This document shows positions 35,305 to 46,496 of a stretch of DNA of 64,000 bases, one piece after another. Within the stretch, counting starts at the first letter, position 1, and each line of letters starts with the position of its first letter. The notes beneath the pieces are model-generated. The model searched no databases. It was given only the letters and a program-made list of their open reading frames with translations, and had not been told where the DNA came from. Source of the stretch: Primulina eburnea (Eukaryota; Streptophyta; Magnoliopsida; Lamiales; Gesneriaceae); the NCBI RefSeq assembly GCF_022965805.1, contig NC_133110.1, forward strand, positions 32,948,790 through 33,012,789. Reading direction: 5' to 3'. Both the position numbers and the translations under genes were made by a program.

Positions 35305-37157
35305 ATGGCACACTTCAGCAAGATCCCTATGTTCTCTAAGGAATATTTCGATGACTGGAAGATCAGAATGCAAGCTCATCTTGCAGCACAAGATGATGAC
35401 ATGTGGTATGTCATCACAGATGGTCCACTGAAAATATTAAAGCCTAATACAGTTGTTGCTGTTACTGAGGGTGCACCACAGATGGTTGAAAAATCAAGAA
35501 GTGAATGGACCAGTGAAGATAAGAAGAAGGCCAACCTTGATAATGTGGCGAAGGATACATTGTATAAAACTCTCGACAAGAACACTTTTAGCAAGATCAA
35601 AATGTGTTCTACTGCAAAGGATATTTGGGAGAAGCTCATCCAGATATGTGAAGGAAATGAGCAAACGAAAGAAAAAAAACTGTCTGTAGCAATGCAGAAG
35701 TTTGAAAATCTAAAAATGAGAGCTGGTGAAACTCTAAACGAGTTTGATGAAAGATTCAGCAGCCTGGTAAATGAGCTAACAGCTCTGGGTAAAGAGTATA
35801 ACAACAGAGAAATAGCCCTCAAGGTGATGAGAGCCTTACCCAGAGAATGAGATGTTAAAACAATGGCTATGAGAGTATCCAAAAATTTGAACAAGTTGGA
35901 ACTGCACGACTTATTTGAATATCTGAAAGCCTACGAGTTTGAATTGGAAGTAAGGAGTGGAGAAGAGCCTTCAAACCTACCCACCAAGGCTCTTGCTGCT
36001 ACTGCTACTGCTTTTACTGCTACTGCCACTGCCTCTTCTACTACTGTTGCAGTTGTACCTCAGGCATTACCTACTGTGATCATTGACAATACATTGGAGA
36101 AAACTGCTGAACAAATCAGTAGTGATGTTTTGTCCTTATTTGTAAAGAAATTCTCCAGGTTCATGAAGAAGAACCATCGAACTTATCAGGGTCTCAATCG
36201 CAACTTCAAGAAAGATTCACCATCTGGTGATATGGGATGCTTTAACTGTAGAAAGATAGGTCACTTCATTGCTGATTGTCCTAAACCAAAGAAGGATGAC
36301 CAAAAGAGAAAGGATCACAAGAGAAATGACAAAAAGACCAGAAGAGAAAAGCAATGATTGCCGAAGAAAGCAAATCCAAATGGGCGGACTCTAGTTCTGA
36401 GTCATCTGACTCAGAAAGTCATTCCAGTGATAGTGATGCAGAAGAAGTCAAATGTCTCATGGCAGACAATGACTCAACCTCGACATTTGAAGAGGTATTT
36501 GATTTTGACTCTAATGAATTTACACGAACTGATTTGATTGATGCACTACATGACATGATAAAAGAGTATTCCAGACTTTCTCAATCATTTGAAGAAGTTA
36601 AGATCGAAAATCAGAACTTACAGAATCAGAACAGTAAGTGAACTTGCTTGCAAGTAGACATCTGTAATGATTTACAAGTTAAGATGAGTAAATTAATAAC
36701 TGAGAATGAAAGAGCCAAAGCAGATTACCAGAAGGTGCTTTCTGAAAACCAGAAGTTGTCGCTACTAGTAAATGTTTGGAACAAGTCTTCTGTTTCATTG
36801 GAAAAGATGCAAGAATTACAAAAACAGTCAGGAGATAGGAGTGGTCTCGGTTTTTGTAATAATGAAGGCACTTCTGAAACTAATACTAAGCCAACACTGG
36901 ATATGTGCAAAGGGAAATACATTCACTTTGTGAAATCCAGTGTGGTACAGGAACCAGAGGTACCTACTGCTTCAGTTGAAAGGAATGTAAATCAGATGAA
37001 CAGAAGAATGCACTATGGTCTGGGTTACGTTAAACCTAAGGAAAAAGTTGACCAGAGTTCTAGATTCAGAAAAGAATTCAACTCTGGAAGACAACATCCT
37101 ATGAAGGTTAAAAACCACCAGTACTACAACTCTAAACCTGTTCAGAAGAGATACTAA
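35305..37157 (+). pseudogene. SIRE-like gag, interrupted
   Basis: Start chosen at MAHFSKIPMFSKEYFDDWK (ATG 35305), the typical SIRE-like gag start. The capsid continues with AKDIWEKLIQICEGNEQTK and ENLKMRAGETLNEFDERFSS. A TGA at 35848-35850 replaces a sense codon after LPRE, and the frame goes on with DVKTMAMRVSKNLNKLEL. The zinc knuckle CFNCRKIGHFIADC is at about 36240-36281. A one-base shift near 36355 moves to a Ser/Asp-rich segment (36354-36641); after a TGA it continues as a coiled-coil-like segment (36648-37157). Confidence 0.9.
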
Positions 37158-37345
37158 CTGGAAAACAGAAACAGAAGGGAGGAACAACATTTTAATATGC
37201 ATACTGTTAGAAATAACAGACCTTCTGTTGTACACACATCTTTGGATACCCGAAGTACAAGGTCACCAAGAATTGTACAAATGTGGGTCCCCAAAGGACT
37301 GATAAGGTTTGGACCCAAATAGATTTGGGTACCAGATACTAAAAT

Positions 37346-38396
37346 TTGTGTTTGCAGGAACAGCAGAAGAAAGCAGAAGTCAGTAACTCTACATGGTATC
37401 TGGACAGTGGATGTTCCAGACACATGACTGGACAGAAAAACCTACTTTCCGAGATAGTGAGTTGTACTGGACCAAAGATAACTTTTGGAGACAACTCAAA
37501 AGGTAAAACCATGGGTAAGGGTAAGATTATCCTATGGTAACATAACTATTAATGATGTGTTATTAGTTGACAATCTTTGTTACAATCTAATCAGCATTAG
37601 TCAACTATGTGATAATGGTTATTCTGTAGCTTTTCAGAAGCATTTATGTATAGTTAGAGATTCTGCTGAAACTACTGTGTTAACCGGAAAAAGAGAAGGC
37701 AATACTTACAGAGTCTCTTGGAACTCAAATCATGTCAATACTCCTACATGCTTAGTTGATTCTCTTAGCAATAAACACTGGCTATGGCACAAGAAATTGA
37801 ATCATCTAAATTTCAAGTCAATCAATTATCTCAAGAAGCAGAATATAGTTGATTGATTACCTGATATTAATTTTGTTAAAAATCATGTTTGTTCTGCTTG
37901 TCAGCTTGGGAAACAAATAAGATCCAGTTTCAAGAACAAAGATAACAAATCAACTTCAAGATGTCTGGAACTACTGCATATGGATCTTTTTGGTCCAATC
38001 CCCATCATGAGCTTAGGGGGAATGAAATATACTCTTGTTGTTATTGATGATTTTTCTAGATTCACTTGGGTAATATTTCTCGCAGGAAAAGATCAAACCA
38101 GTAGCCTCTTGATCAAGCTTCTGAAAAGGATTCAAAATGAAAAATCTACTACCATCATTAAAATCAGAAGTGATCGGGGTACTGAGTTCACTAACAAGTA
38201 TCTTGAGTTATATTTGAATGAACAGGGGATTAATCATGAATATTCAGCTGGCAGAACACCTCAACAAAACTGAGTAGCTGAGAGGAGAAATAGAACTCTA
38301 AAAGAAGCAGCTAGAACAATGCTAGCAGATGCAGACATCTCTCAGCGCTTCTGGGCTGAAGCTATCAATACTGCTTGTTAAACGCAAAACAGATCT
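37346..38396 (+). pseudogene. SIRE-like protease and integrase, interrupted
   Basis: Protease: STWYLDSGCSRHMTG with the D-S-G site near 37400, after which the frame shifts. GAG-pre-integrase: HWLWHKKLNHLNFKSINYL with a TGA after NIVD at 37855. Integrase core: LLHMDLFGPIPIMSLGG, VIDDFSRFTWVIFL, KIRSDRGTEFTNKYLE, then GRTPQQN followed by a TGA at 38271 and VAERRNRTLKEAARTML. A further TAA is at 38379. Each break is a single-base change or shift. Confidence 0.9.
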
Positions 38397-40550
38397 ATGG
38401 TCAACAAAAGGCACAATCAGACCCCTTATGAAATATGGAAAGAGAAGAAGCCTAACGTATCTTATTTTCATGTGTTTGGTTGCAAATGTTTTGTGCTAAA
38501 TAATGGCAAAAATCATTTAACTGCATTTGACTCAAAATCAGATGCTGGACTATTTCTTGGTTACTCTGCTGTAAGTAAAGCCTTTAGAATCTTCAACAAT
38601 AGAACCCTTAATGTTGAAGAATCAATTCATGTTGTCTTCGATGAAAACAGTGGTGCTGCTGAAATTTCTAACATATCTGATTTAAGTAACAGGCTAGACA
38701 TGATTCATTTGGAAATTGACTGTGAAGATGATGTAGAAGCAAACATCAAGGATCTTCAAAATCCAGAATCAGACATTCCATTAGTGGAACCAGAAGTACA
38801 GACTTTGGATCTACCAATACCAGCAGAAGACACTCAAGAACCTACTACTGTTTCTGTCGAGAACAATCTCAACATATCAAATCAGGAAGATGTCCCTTTA
38901 AATCCTTTTATCTGGAGAAAATCTCATCCTCCATCATTGGTTATTGGTAATCCAGCAGCGCCTTTGAGAACCAGAAGGCAAATGCTTAATGAATACATGC
39001 ATGCTGCTTTTATATCTCAGGATGAACCAAAGAAAATTGAAGAAGTTCTTCTGGATCCTAGTTGGATTGAAGCCATGCAAGAAGAGTTGAATCAATTCAA
39101 ACCAAATGAAGTTTGGTTTCTAGTACCTAGACCATCTCACCAAGCTGTCATTGGAACTCGGTGGGTATTTAGAAACAAACTCAATGAAGAAGGCACAGTG
39201 GTGAGAAATAAAGCAAGATTGGTAGCTCAAGGTTTCAGACAAGAAGAAGGAATAGACTTTGATGAGACCTACGCACCAGTAGCAAGGCTCGAAGCAATCA
39301 GAATATTCTTAGCCTTTGCTGCTTTCAAGAATTTCAAAGTATATCAAATGAATGTGAAAAGTGCTTTTCTGAATGGTCTCTTACAAGAAGAAGTCTACGT
39401 CGAACAACCTCCAGGTTTCATCGATCATTTCTCACCTCATCATGTATTTAAATTACACAAAGCATTATATGGTCTAAAACAGTCACCTAGAGCATGGTAT
39501 GACACTCTATCACAGTTTCTTGTTGATCATGATTTTACCATTGGAGCAGTAAATAAAACTTTGTTTACATTAGTCAAGAATAAGCATATTCTTTTAGTAC
39601 AGATCTATGTTGATGATATCATTTTTGGGTCAACTAAACCCAAATTATGTGCAAAGTTTGGAAAATTGATGCAGGATAAATTCGAAATGAGTATGATGGG
39701 AGTATTAACATTCTTCTTAGGATTACAGATTAAGCAACTGGAAACTGGAATCTTTATAAATCAAGCTAAGTACACCAAGGAGCTTCTGAAAAAGTTCGGA
39801 ATGGAAGCATGCTCTGCTGCTTCTACTCCAATGAGCTCATCTATTAAACTTGATAAAGATGAAAGTGGTATTCCAGTAGAGGTAACTCAGTATCGCGGTC
39901 TTATTGGTTCATTATTATATCTAACTGCCAGTGGACCAGATATCATGTTTGCTGTTTGTATTTGTGCTAGATTTCAATCTAACCCCAAACAATCTAATTA
40001 TATTGCTGCTAAAAGTATTTTGAAGTACTTGAAAAGAACTCAAAATGTCGGCTTATGGTATCCCAATGATTCATCGTTAAATCTTATTGGATATTCAGAT
40101 GCTGATTATGCAGGTTGCAAACTAGACCGAAAAAGCACAAGTGGTTTTTGTCAATTTCTTGGTGATAGGATGATATCCTGGTTTAGCAAGAAGCAGACTT
40201 CCATAGCCACATCTACTGCAGAAGCAGAATATCTGGCTGCTGGAAGCTGCTGCTCTCAGATATTGTGGATTCAGCAACAGTTAAGAGACTATGGGATTCA
40301 ATCCTCCGAATCAACTATATTCTGTGATAATACCAGTGCAATTGCAATCACACAAAATCCAGTACTTCATTCCAGAACGAAACACATTGACATTAGACAT
40401 CACTTCATTAGAGATCATGTGCAGAAGAAGAACATTTGTCTGGAATATGTTTCTACTGATCAACAAACAGCAGATATATTCACAAAACCCTTACCAGAAA
40501 ATAAGTTTTCTTACTTTCGTAACTCTCTTGGTATGATAGATTTAACTTGA
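38397..40550 (+). CDS. SIRE-like reverse transcriptase-RNase H, open over 717 codons
   Basis: An unbroken frame covers the integrase tail ([20 protein letters not shown]), the RT domain ([51 protein letters not shown] with the YVDD site) and RNase H ([43 protein letters not shown]), ending [19 protein letters not shown] with a stop at 40550. This half of pol is intact; it lacks its own start in the polyprotein because the upstream part is interrupted. [10 protein letters not shown] replaces the usual [10 protein letters not shown], a changed Asp of the first RT catalytic motif. Confidence 0.92.
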   Translation: MVNKRHNQTPYEIWKEKKPNVSYFHVFGCKCFVLNNGKNHLTAFDSKSDAGLFLGYSAVSKAFRIFNNRTLNVEESIHVVFDENSGAAEISNISDLSNRLDMIHLEIDCEDDVEANIKDLQNPESDIPLVEPEVQTLDLPIPAEDTQEPTTVSVENNLNISNQEDVPLNPFIWRKSHPPSLVIGNPAAPLRTRRQMLNEYMHAAFISQDEPKKIEEVLLDPSWIEAMQEELNQFKPNEVWFLVPRPSHQAVIGTRWVFRNKLNEEGTVVRNKARLVAQGFRQEEGIDFDETYAPVARLEAIRIFLAFAAFKNFKVYQMNVKSAFLNGLLQEEVYVEQPPGFIDHFSPHHVFKLHKALYGLKQSPRAWYDTLSQFLVDHDFTIGAVNKTLFTLVKNKHILLVQIYVDDIIFGSTKPKLCAKFGKLMQDKFEMSMMGVLTFFLGLQIKQLETGIFINQAKYTKELLKKFGMEACSAASTPMSSSIKLDKDESGIPVEVTQYRGLIGSLLYLTASGPDIMFAVCICARFQSNPKQSNYIAAKSILKYLKRTQNVGLWYPNDSSLNLIGYSDADYAGCKLDRKSTSGFCQFLGDRMISWFSKKQTSIATSTAEAEYLAAGSCCSQILWIQQQLRDYGIQSSESTIFCDNTSAIAITQNPVLHSRTKHIDIRHHFIRDHVQKKNICLEYVSTDQQTADIFTKPLPENKFSYFRNSLGMIDLT

Positions 40551-40779
40551 TTATTTTATGTTATCTTGGTTAATTTTTATTCTTACTCGATTATTTATCA
40601 TATTGAACTAACAGTAAGTTATTTTCAGAAAAGCAGAAGGGAAAAGTCAAATACGTAAACTGGAACTTTATTAGAAACCATTTCAGTACATTACACGATG
40701 CAAAAGTAAAAACAGTAGATCTACAAATGCTATTAAACCAGAAGCGTTACATTTAGCTTTTGTATTCAGTAATATGAGC

Positions 40780-41262
40780 TCTCTGCAATTTGCTTGCAAA
40801 GTACTTCAACAGGAACAAGAGACTTCAGCAAGCTCAAGGCCTAGAAAGAATCTAGCAAACTTGGGTCTTGTCAGCACTAATGTATTTTTAGATTCCTTAC
40901 AGGGCATCATAGATGATTTCAGCATCATCAATCCACCAGCACTCTCTTATTGCATTAGCATGCTTCTGGAAGGAATCAATGCTACATTTCAATATCAATC
41001 GAAGCAACAGATTTGCTTGCTTGTGGACATTACAACTCCAGGAGTGTGTTTCAAGGATCATTACGTAAATAATGATATCCTCAAACTTCTCTCTGAACTT
41101 TTTTGCTTCGACTCCTGGATCAAACTCTAACTCTCTTTTTACTTTAGTTTTCATTTTGGAGTATACTTGTTTAACTTCGTTCAAGATGTGCAGGTATTTA
41201 TAGAGGAAACAAAGACTCTTGCGATTGTTCATTTTCAACGGTTCAGATTGAGAGATGGCCAA
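40780..41262 (-). pseudogene. Antisense accessory ORF between pol and ORF3 of the SIRE-like element
   Basis: A minus-strand frame of 121 codons (41262-40897) has RELEFDPGVEAKKFREKFED, IIIYVMILETHSWSCNVHK and WWIDDAEIIYDAL. After a stop and a shift the same strand continues with LTRPKFARFFLGLELAEVSC and STLQANCRELIL to about 40780, which suggests one longer protein that is now broken. A TATA-like tataaata on this strand at about 41197-41204 lies upstream of the ATG at 41154, so translation may begin there (MKTKVKRELEFDPG). Function unknown; not a known retrotransposon domain. Confidence 0.55.
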
Positions 41263-41589
41263 GAGTCACTTGTCGTTTTAATGACCACTTATTAATTGCA
41301 TTTACCGAGGGGGAACAGTATCTTAGTCAGACTAAGAGTTTGACACCTTTTAAGAAAACAGATAGAATGTTTGTCTTTTCGATAAAACTACAAGTCTGCT
41401 GGTTTTTGTCAAAGTGCTCAAATATTTCAGCACCCTGAAAGTTCCACCAGACGTTATCATAAAACGACAAATCCTCTTCTGATTTCTTTAGTAACCGTCT
41501 GGACAGCCCGCCTTTTTCAAATTTTCAAAATCATTCGTATATCTGACAGTTTCTGCAAAAATTTTCAAACACTCAACCAAAAACATACT

Positions 41590-41640
41590 GACACGTGTCT
41601 TTATGTTTATTTGACGGCTGTATATTTTTCTCAATTTCAC
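41590..41640 (+). promoter_or_regulatory. Possible internal promoter of ORF3 (G-box and TATA-like)
   Basis: GACACGTGTC, a perfect palindromic G-box, is at 41590-41599, followed by tgtatattttt at about 41618. Both lie upstream of the ORF3 start at 41745. Confidence 0.4.
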
Positions 41641-41744
41641 CTTTTTCACCTTTACTGTTTCATAACTATCGTTATTCAGCTACTGATTTCTCTCTATCAT
41701 CTCTAACTACTGCAAATTATATCTGCTTCTATCCTCATACAGAA

Positions 41745-42875
41745 ATGGCTGGAGCATACACTCTTAACGCTTATCAAGTAAATTTTGCTTCTGTTCTCAA
41801 CATCAAGGATGAGAATCTCGTTAAAATGTTTCAAGACATTGAGAAATCGGGACTCAGAAAATTCCTGGAAGCACCAGCCCTAATTTACAAAAATTCTCTC
41901 CTGGATTTTTATGCTAAAGCGACAGTACATGAAGGGAAGATTGTTCATTCTCAAGGAGATGCATCCATCTCTATTGATGCCGCACTTCTAGGAGCGACCT
42001 TCCTTCTTCCACTCTCAGGTACTTCTGAACTATTTGATATTTCCAAGATAGATATGTCTGTTGCGCTTAGCTCGTTCTCAGCCTCTGGAGAAGAAGTGTC
42101 TCCCTCTTGTCACAAGAAATTACTCAAAATGAATATCAAATTCTGGCCAATATTGTGGCAAAAGCTATTTTGATCAAAGCTGGCACCTTCGACAAGTTGA
42201 CGAAGGAGAAGGTTCAAGTGATGATTGCCATCACTAAGGGAACCAAAGTGGACTGGAGTCATTTTCTCTTTAGGATTATGAAGGATATGGTTGTCAGAAA
42301 AAGTTCTGGATTCGCTGTTCAAATCAGCGCAATGCTCAAGGATGCTGGTTTCGCCTCTACCAGTGATCAAGATGCTGCTTCAGAAACCATGATTGATGCT
42401 GCGAACGTACTTGCTTTAAGGCCTAAGCCAACCGTGGCGGAGTTTGTCGCCTTGAAAAAGAAAATTGGAGAAACAGCTTCTGAGGTTCAAAAACCTCAAA
42501 GGAAAATTTCAAAGAAAAGAGTGATCATTTCGACTGATTCGGATAAAACAGCATCAGAAGAGTCTGCTGCTGATGTTCAACCACCCGTACCAACCCCAGC
42601 CAAGAAGAAACCTCGCACCATTCTTAAGATCAAGAAGACATCAGCACTATCTGAGATTGAGAAAATACCTATCAGACAGGTATTTCCAGAAGTGGTTCCT
42701 TCTGTTCGATCCATTACTTCTACGACTGCACAAGCTACTGCATCTATTCCAGCACCACCTACTGCTTTTGTTTTCAAGCCATTATCTGAAATAGTGATTC
42801 GAGAATCAACTAGTGGGTCCTCTACTTTCCGACCCATCGTGCCTATTTCTTCATCTGATAAAGGCAAAGGAAAAA
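41745..42875 (+). pseudogene. SIRE-like ORF3 (accessory protein), N-terminal part
   Basis: ATG 41745 opens MAGAYTLNAYQVNFASVLN, followed by MFQDIEKSGLRKFLEAPALI, YKNSLLDFYAKATVHEGKI and ISIDAALLGATFLLPLSG. A frame shift near 42110 leads to ITQNEYQILANIVAKAILIK, VMIAITKGTKVDWSHFLF, then a Lys/Ser/Pro-rich tail. No membrane segment is visible, so it does not look like an envelope protein. The pattern L..FY...G..V.IS...LG..F.LP is reminiscent of the putative plant transposon domain of Transposase_32 type, a weak resemblance. The frame is cut at 42876 by an inserted element. Confidence 0.65.
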
Positions 42876-44835
42876 TGATAGGATCGGTTCTCGTAATAAG
42901 AGTGTATAGAAGGGGGGGTTGAATAAACACTCACACTTACAAATGTTCTGTAAGAATATTTGAGTTCAGTTTGGTGACAAACTGAATCTCGGAATCTTGT
43001 TGGTCAATAACAATCAGTTAAACTAGAATAGTTGCGGAAAGTAACTGATTGAAAGATAGAATACGAAACTGAAAGAAATATGCAAGAGTTGTTTCTGGAT
43101 GTTCGGAGAATTTAATTACTCCTACGTCACCCCTTCTATCACAAGGATAGGATATTCACTAAAAGACTTTGATCAAGTACAACACTTGTACAGACCCACT
43201 TCAGTTTGGACTTACAACTGCCAAAATTGAAACTCTTAGTTCTACACAATATTTTCAGTACGTAACGGATATTAGCACAATTGAGTCTAACAATTTTTAG
43301 AGAGTGCTAATAAGCTCAGATTGTAGCCTTGATTGCTACGAATAATTCAAATGAGAGTGAGCTAAGATTTTGACAGAGTAACAGCAAGCTTTAAGATTGA
43401 ATGATCGTCTCTAATTTATCTGCTGTTCTTCAGTTATATTTATACTTCTTTTTCAACGGTAACTTTGATATGCATTTGAATTCTAGTATCCGTTGATTGC
43501 CACTTCATCATTCCTTGTGCAATTTTCTCTTCATTGATTGTGATACGGCGTCTTAATTGCAATAGCCGAAATACATTGTTCTATGCTGTAATGATTGAAG
43601 TGCGAAGTTCTTGTAATCTGTTATGTCTCCTTTGTTCTTTCCTGAGACGTCTTCAGTTGAGAGACTGATCAGTTTCAACTGATCAGTTTACTTTATATCA
43701 TTGTATCAACTTACTTCAATTGCCGAATTTGCTTGTGCGCATCAGTTGATTCATATTTTGTTAATCGATTGATTTATGTTTTGTCAAACTCCAGAATCTA
43801 GTTTCCAACAATTTCCCTCTTTATGGTGTTTGAAAAAACCAAGTGATTTAAGATCGAATAAATGAGCTCTTTGTAGATTACGCAACTGAATTATAAAATA
43901 ACTGGGTTCCTTGTAGATAACATAACATCTGAGAATATAATATCTGGATTCCTTGTAAATAACATAAAATCTGATCATATAAATAATCTGATTAAATCTT
44001 CTTCAGCTGCTTTGTCCTTCCCCTTTTTTGTCAAACATCTCCATTTTGTCTGACAGTTTTCGAACATCAATGGATAGAAGTTTTACATCTGCTGAGATAC
44101 TTGAGGCGACAGTTGTGAAGGAAGTTTGTAGCGATGCTATTCGATTAGAAACAGAGGTTTCCAGTCGCTCAACTCTCTGACTGATTACATTCTGAGTTGT
44201 AAAGAATGAGCTGACTAGCCCATTCTTCATTTCTTGCACAGTCCTGCTAAGAGAGTCCATGTTGGATTGAAGATTGTTTAGTTTTGTTGAGTCAAATTCA
44301 ATCGAAGAATCTAATTTGACAGTATGCGACAGCTGTTCGAGTTGAATTTTCTTGATTTCAGCTAGCATCTGCTGCATACTGTACTGTATGTTCTGAATTT
44401 CTTCAAGAACATTATCCATTTCTGTAGATTGAATTGGAGGTTGCTGGCTGGGCGTTTCTGAATGCTTCGATGGTTGTCCAAAAAGAACTAATGCTTGATT
44501 AGTTTCCATTGTTCCAACCGTAGATTGAGTTGGAATGTTTTCTTGAATTTGAGATGATGATGGTTGATTTTGATCAAATAATTGTCTGTCTGGCTGAATG
44601 ATGGAGATGGATGGTTCATGCATAGAGGTTTCCTGTGGAGGATTAACTGAACTTTGTTCTTGCTCTTTTGATTTAGTGAGCAACTGACTTTCTTCATGTT
44701 CAGCAGTTTCTTGGTCTGATGGTTCTGCTTGTTCGTCAGTTTGAACAACTTGTTCAGCAGAACTTTCTGACTGAACAGGTGCTTCAGTTTGAGCTTTTTC
44801 CGCTGCAGTTATTTCTTTGATGAGAGGCACTCAGT
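42876..44835 (-). mobile_element. 3' portion of a related SIRE-like element inserted in ORF3, reverse orientation
   Basis: The minus strand reads the end of an ORF3-like gene, a purine tract (AAAGAGGGAAAT at 43811-43822) and an LTR of 935 bp from 43810 to 42876 (TGTTGG...CCTATCA). The right edge near 44835 is abrupt, with no second LTR or target repeat seen, so the copy is 5' truncated. Its LTR ends in tgataggatcg on the plus strand, like the LTR at 7789-9321. Confidence 0.8.
44003..44830 (-). pseudogene. ORF3 C-terminal fragment of the inserted SIRE-like element (275 codons open)
   Basis: The frame is Gln/Glu/Ser-rich (SESSAEQVVQTDEQAEPSDQ), then heptad-like: QNIQYSMQQMLAEIKKIQLE, NLQSNMDSLSRTVQEMKNG, VISQRVERLETSVSNRIASL, LLSIDVRKLSDKMEMFDKKG. 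It parallels the C-terminal half of the host ORF3 (45554-46387) in composition, position before the purine tract, and coiled-coil character. It has no N-terminal domain. Open frame here may be by chance of recent age. Confidence 0.65.
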
Positions 44836-46387
44836 TCGTCTTTCCATTCTTTTGCTTACTTTAAGACAAAAGGGAACTATGCCAAAATGATGAATGCAGA
44901 GAAGAGAATTTTTCAGCTTGCAAAAACCGAAAATATCATCGAGGCCTTGCGCAGAAGGAGTTTCATCCTCGATCAGCTGAAATGTCAGAAGCTAGAATCG
45001 GTTCTGAAAGTTTTTTATCGAATTTTGATCCTAGTGTTCCTACTGCTGTTCAGGATCAAAATGTTATTGTGATTCTATCTGACAAGTTAAAACAGATGCG
45101 TGAGCAACTTCTTGCTCAAGAACAAGGCTTTGGCGAGCCTATGACATTGGCCTTGTTCCAGACTTCCAACAGGTTCAGACAGTTGAGGAAAGGACTACAG
45201 CCTCACCAAAGGCTTCTGCTCTCAGTACTCCTGCTTCTCCAACAAGGCCCATTCCGTCCTCGTCGCTATTATCTGTACATGAACTGGCTTCGGTTGAAGA
45301 AGTCATTGAGTCGATTGTTCCCACAGTCTCTACTACTCTGGAAGTAGCACCGTCTACTTCATTACCACCTTCTGCTTCTCCGACCCCAGTGCAACATATA
45401 GCAGAATTAGATGTTTCTTCTTTATTGCCAAATTTAGAGATATTTTCTGCTGCTCATCAAGCAGAAATGCACATTCTTCTGGATCAGCCTTCTGCACCTT
45501 CTACTGAAGAACCATCAGACTAACAGGCTGTTATTGCACCAACGGAAGAAATTTTGGCCTCTGACTTGGCCGTTCCCGCTGAAGAAATTGTTCTTCCACT
45601 GGTTGCTGCTGAACCAACTGTCTCTACACTTCCAGAAGAAAGCACAGCAGACCCTGGTCCTTCTACTACTTTGGTGGATACTAATCTTGTCTCTACTGCA
45701 TTGACTACCTCTCATGCTGTTTCAACTCAGATGAACTCTCGTCTTATTGAGTTTCTGCAACGCATGCTTGAGCGAACTCCATCCCCTGAAACAGAGACAT
45801 TCAACTTGGAATTTCAGATTGAGACTCTACAACGGGAACTCAACAACGTATCTGACTTAGTCAAAAGAATGTCCTGTGAAAGCATTTCTGAATTCAGTGG
45901 TGCTCAAACTTTCAGAGAACGCATGGGGAAATACATTTATAACACGGGGGAAAACGTGGAGAGAATGCATGCTGAAGCCATCGTTTTCAGACAGGCTATA
46001 TCGAGAAATCACAGTAACATCATGCTTACTCAAACTGACATACTCAATCGAATCACTGAGCATGATGATCTCTTCCGATCATTTTCTACTTCCTTGGAAC
46101 TTATGGATGCCAAGATTGATTCTCAAAATCAATCTCTCACTACACTGGATAATCGCATCTCTTCTCAAACTCCGTATCTGGAGATGCTAACCGATGGCAT
46201 TCAAAACATATCCGGAAGACTAGATGACCTCTTCGCCCATGTAGTTGCGGCTGATGCCAAAAAGGGGGAAGATAGAGGAGATCCAGCAGGAGCTATACAA
46301 TCAGAAGATGAAGCTGAACCTTCAAACAGAAGACTTCAAGAACCTCAGAATGAAGAAGTCATCTACAGGGATATTGAAACTGATTGA
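44836..46387 (+). pseudogene. SIRE-like ORF3, C-terminal part
   Basis: After the insertion the plus strand resumes in several frames: short stretches at 44887-45347, then a long frame 45554-46387 (277 codons). It contains a Pro/Ser/Thr-rich part and long heptad regions: FNLEFQIETLQRELNNVSDL, ISRNHSNIMLTQTDILNRIT, LMDAKIDSQNQSLTTLDNRI, LEMLTDGIQNISGRLDDLFA. It ends just before the purine tract and 3' LTR. A coiled coil is likely; no known function. A TAA/TAG interrupts it near 45521. Confidence 0.65.
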
Positions 46388-46496
46388 TCATTTTCTTTGA
46401 TACTTTATTGACATTATCCTTTTGTTTAAATGATTATCTGCTTTATTTAACGACTTTCTACTGTTTAGGTTTTGGCATCACCACAAAGGGGGAAAT

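Noticed and set aside
35376..35894. 172-codon minus-strand ORF
   Set aside because: Antisense shadow of the SIRE-like gag.
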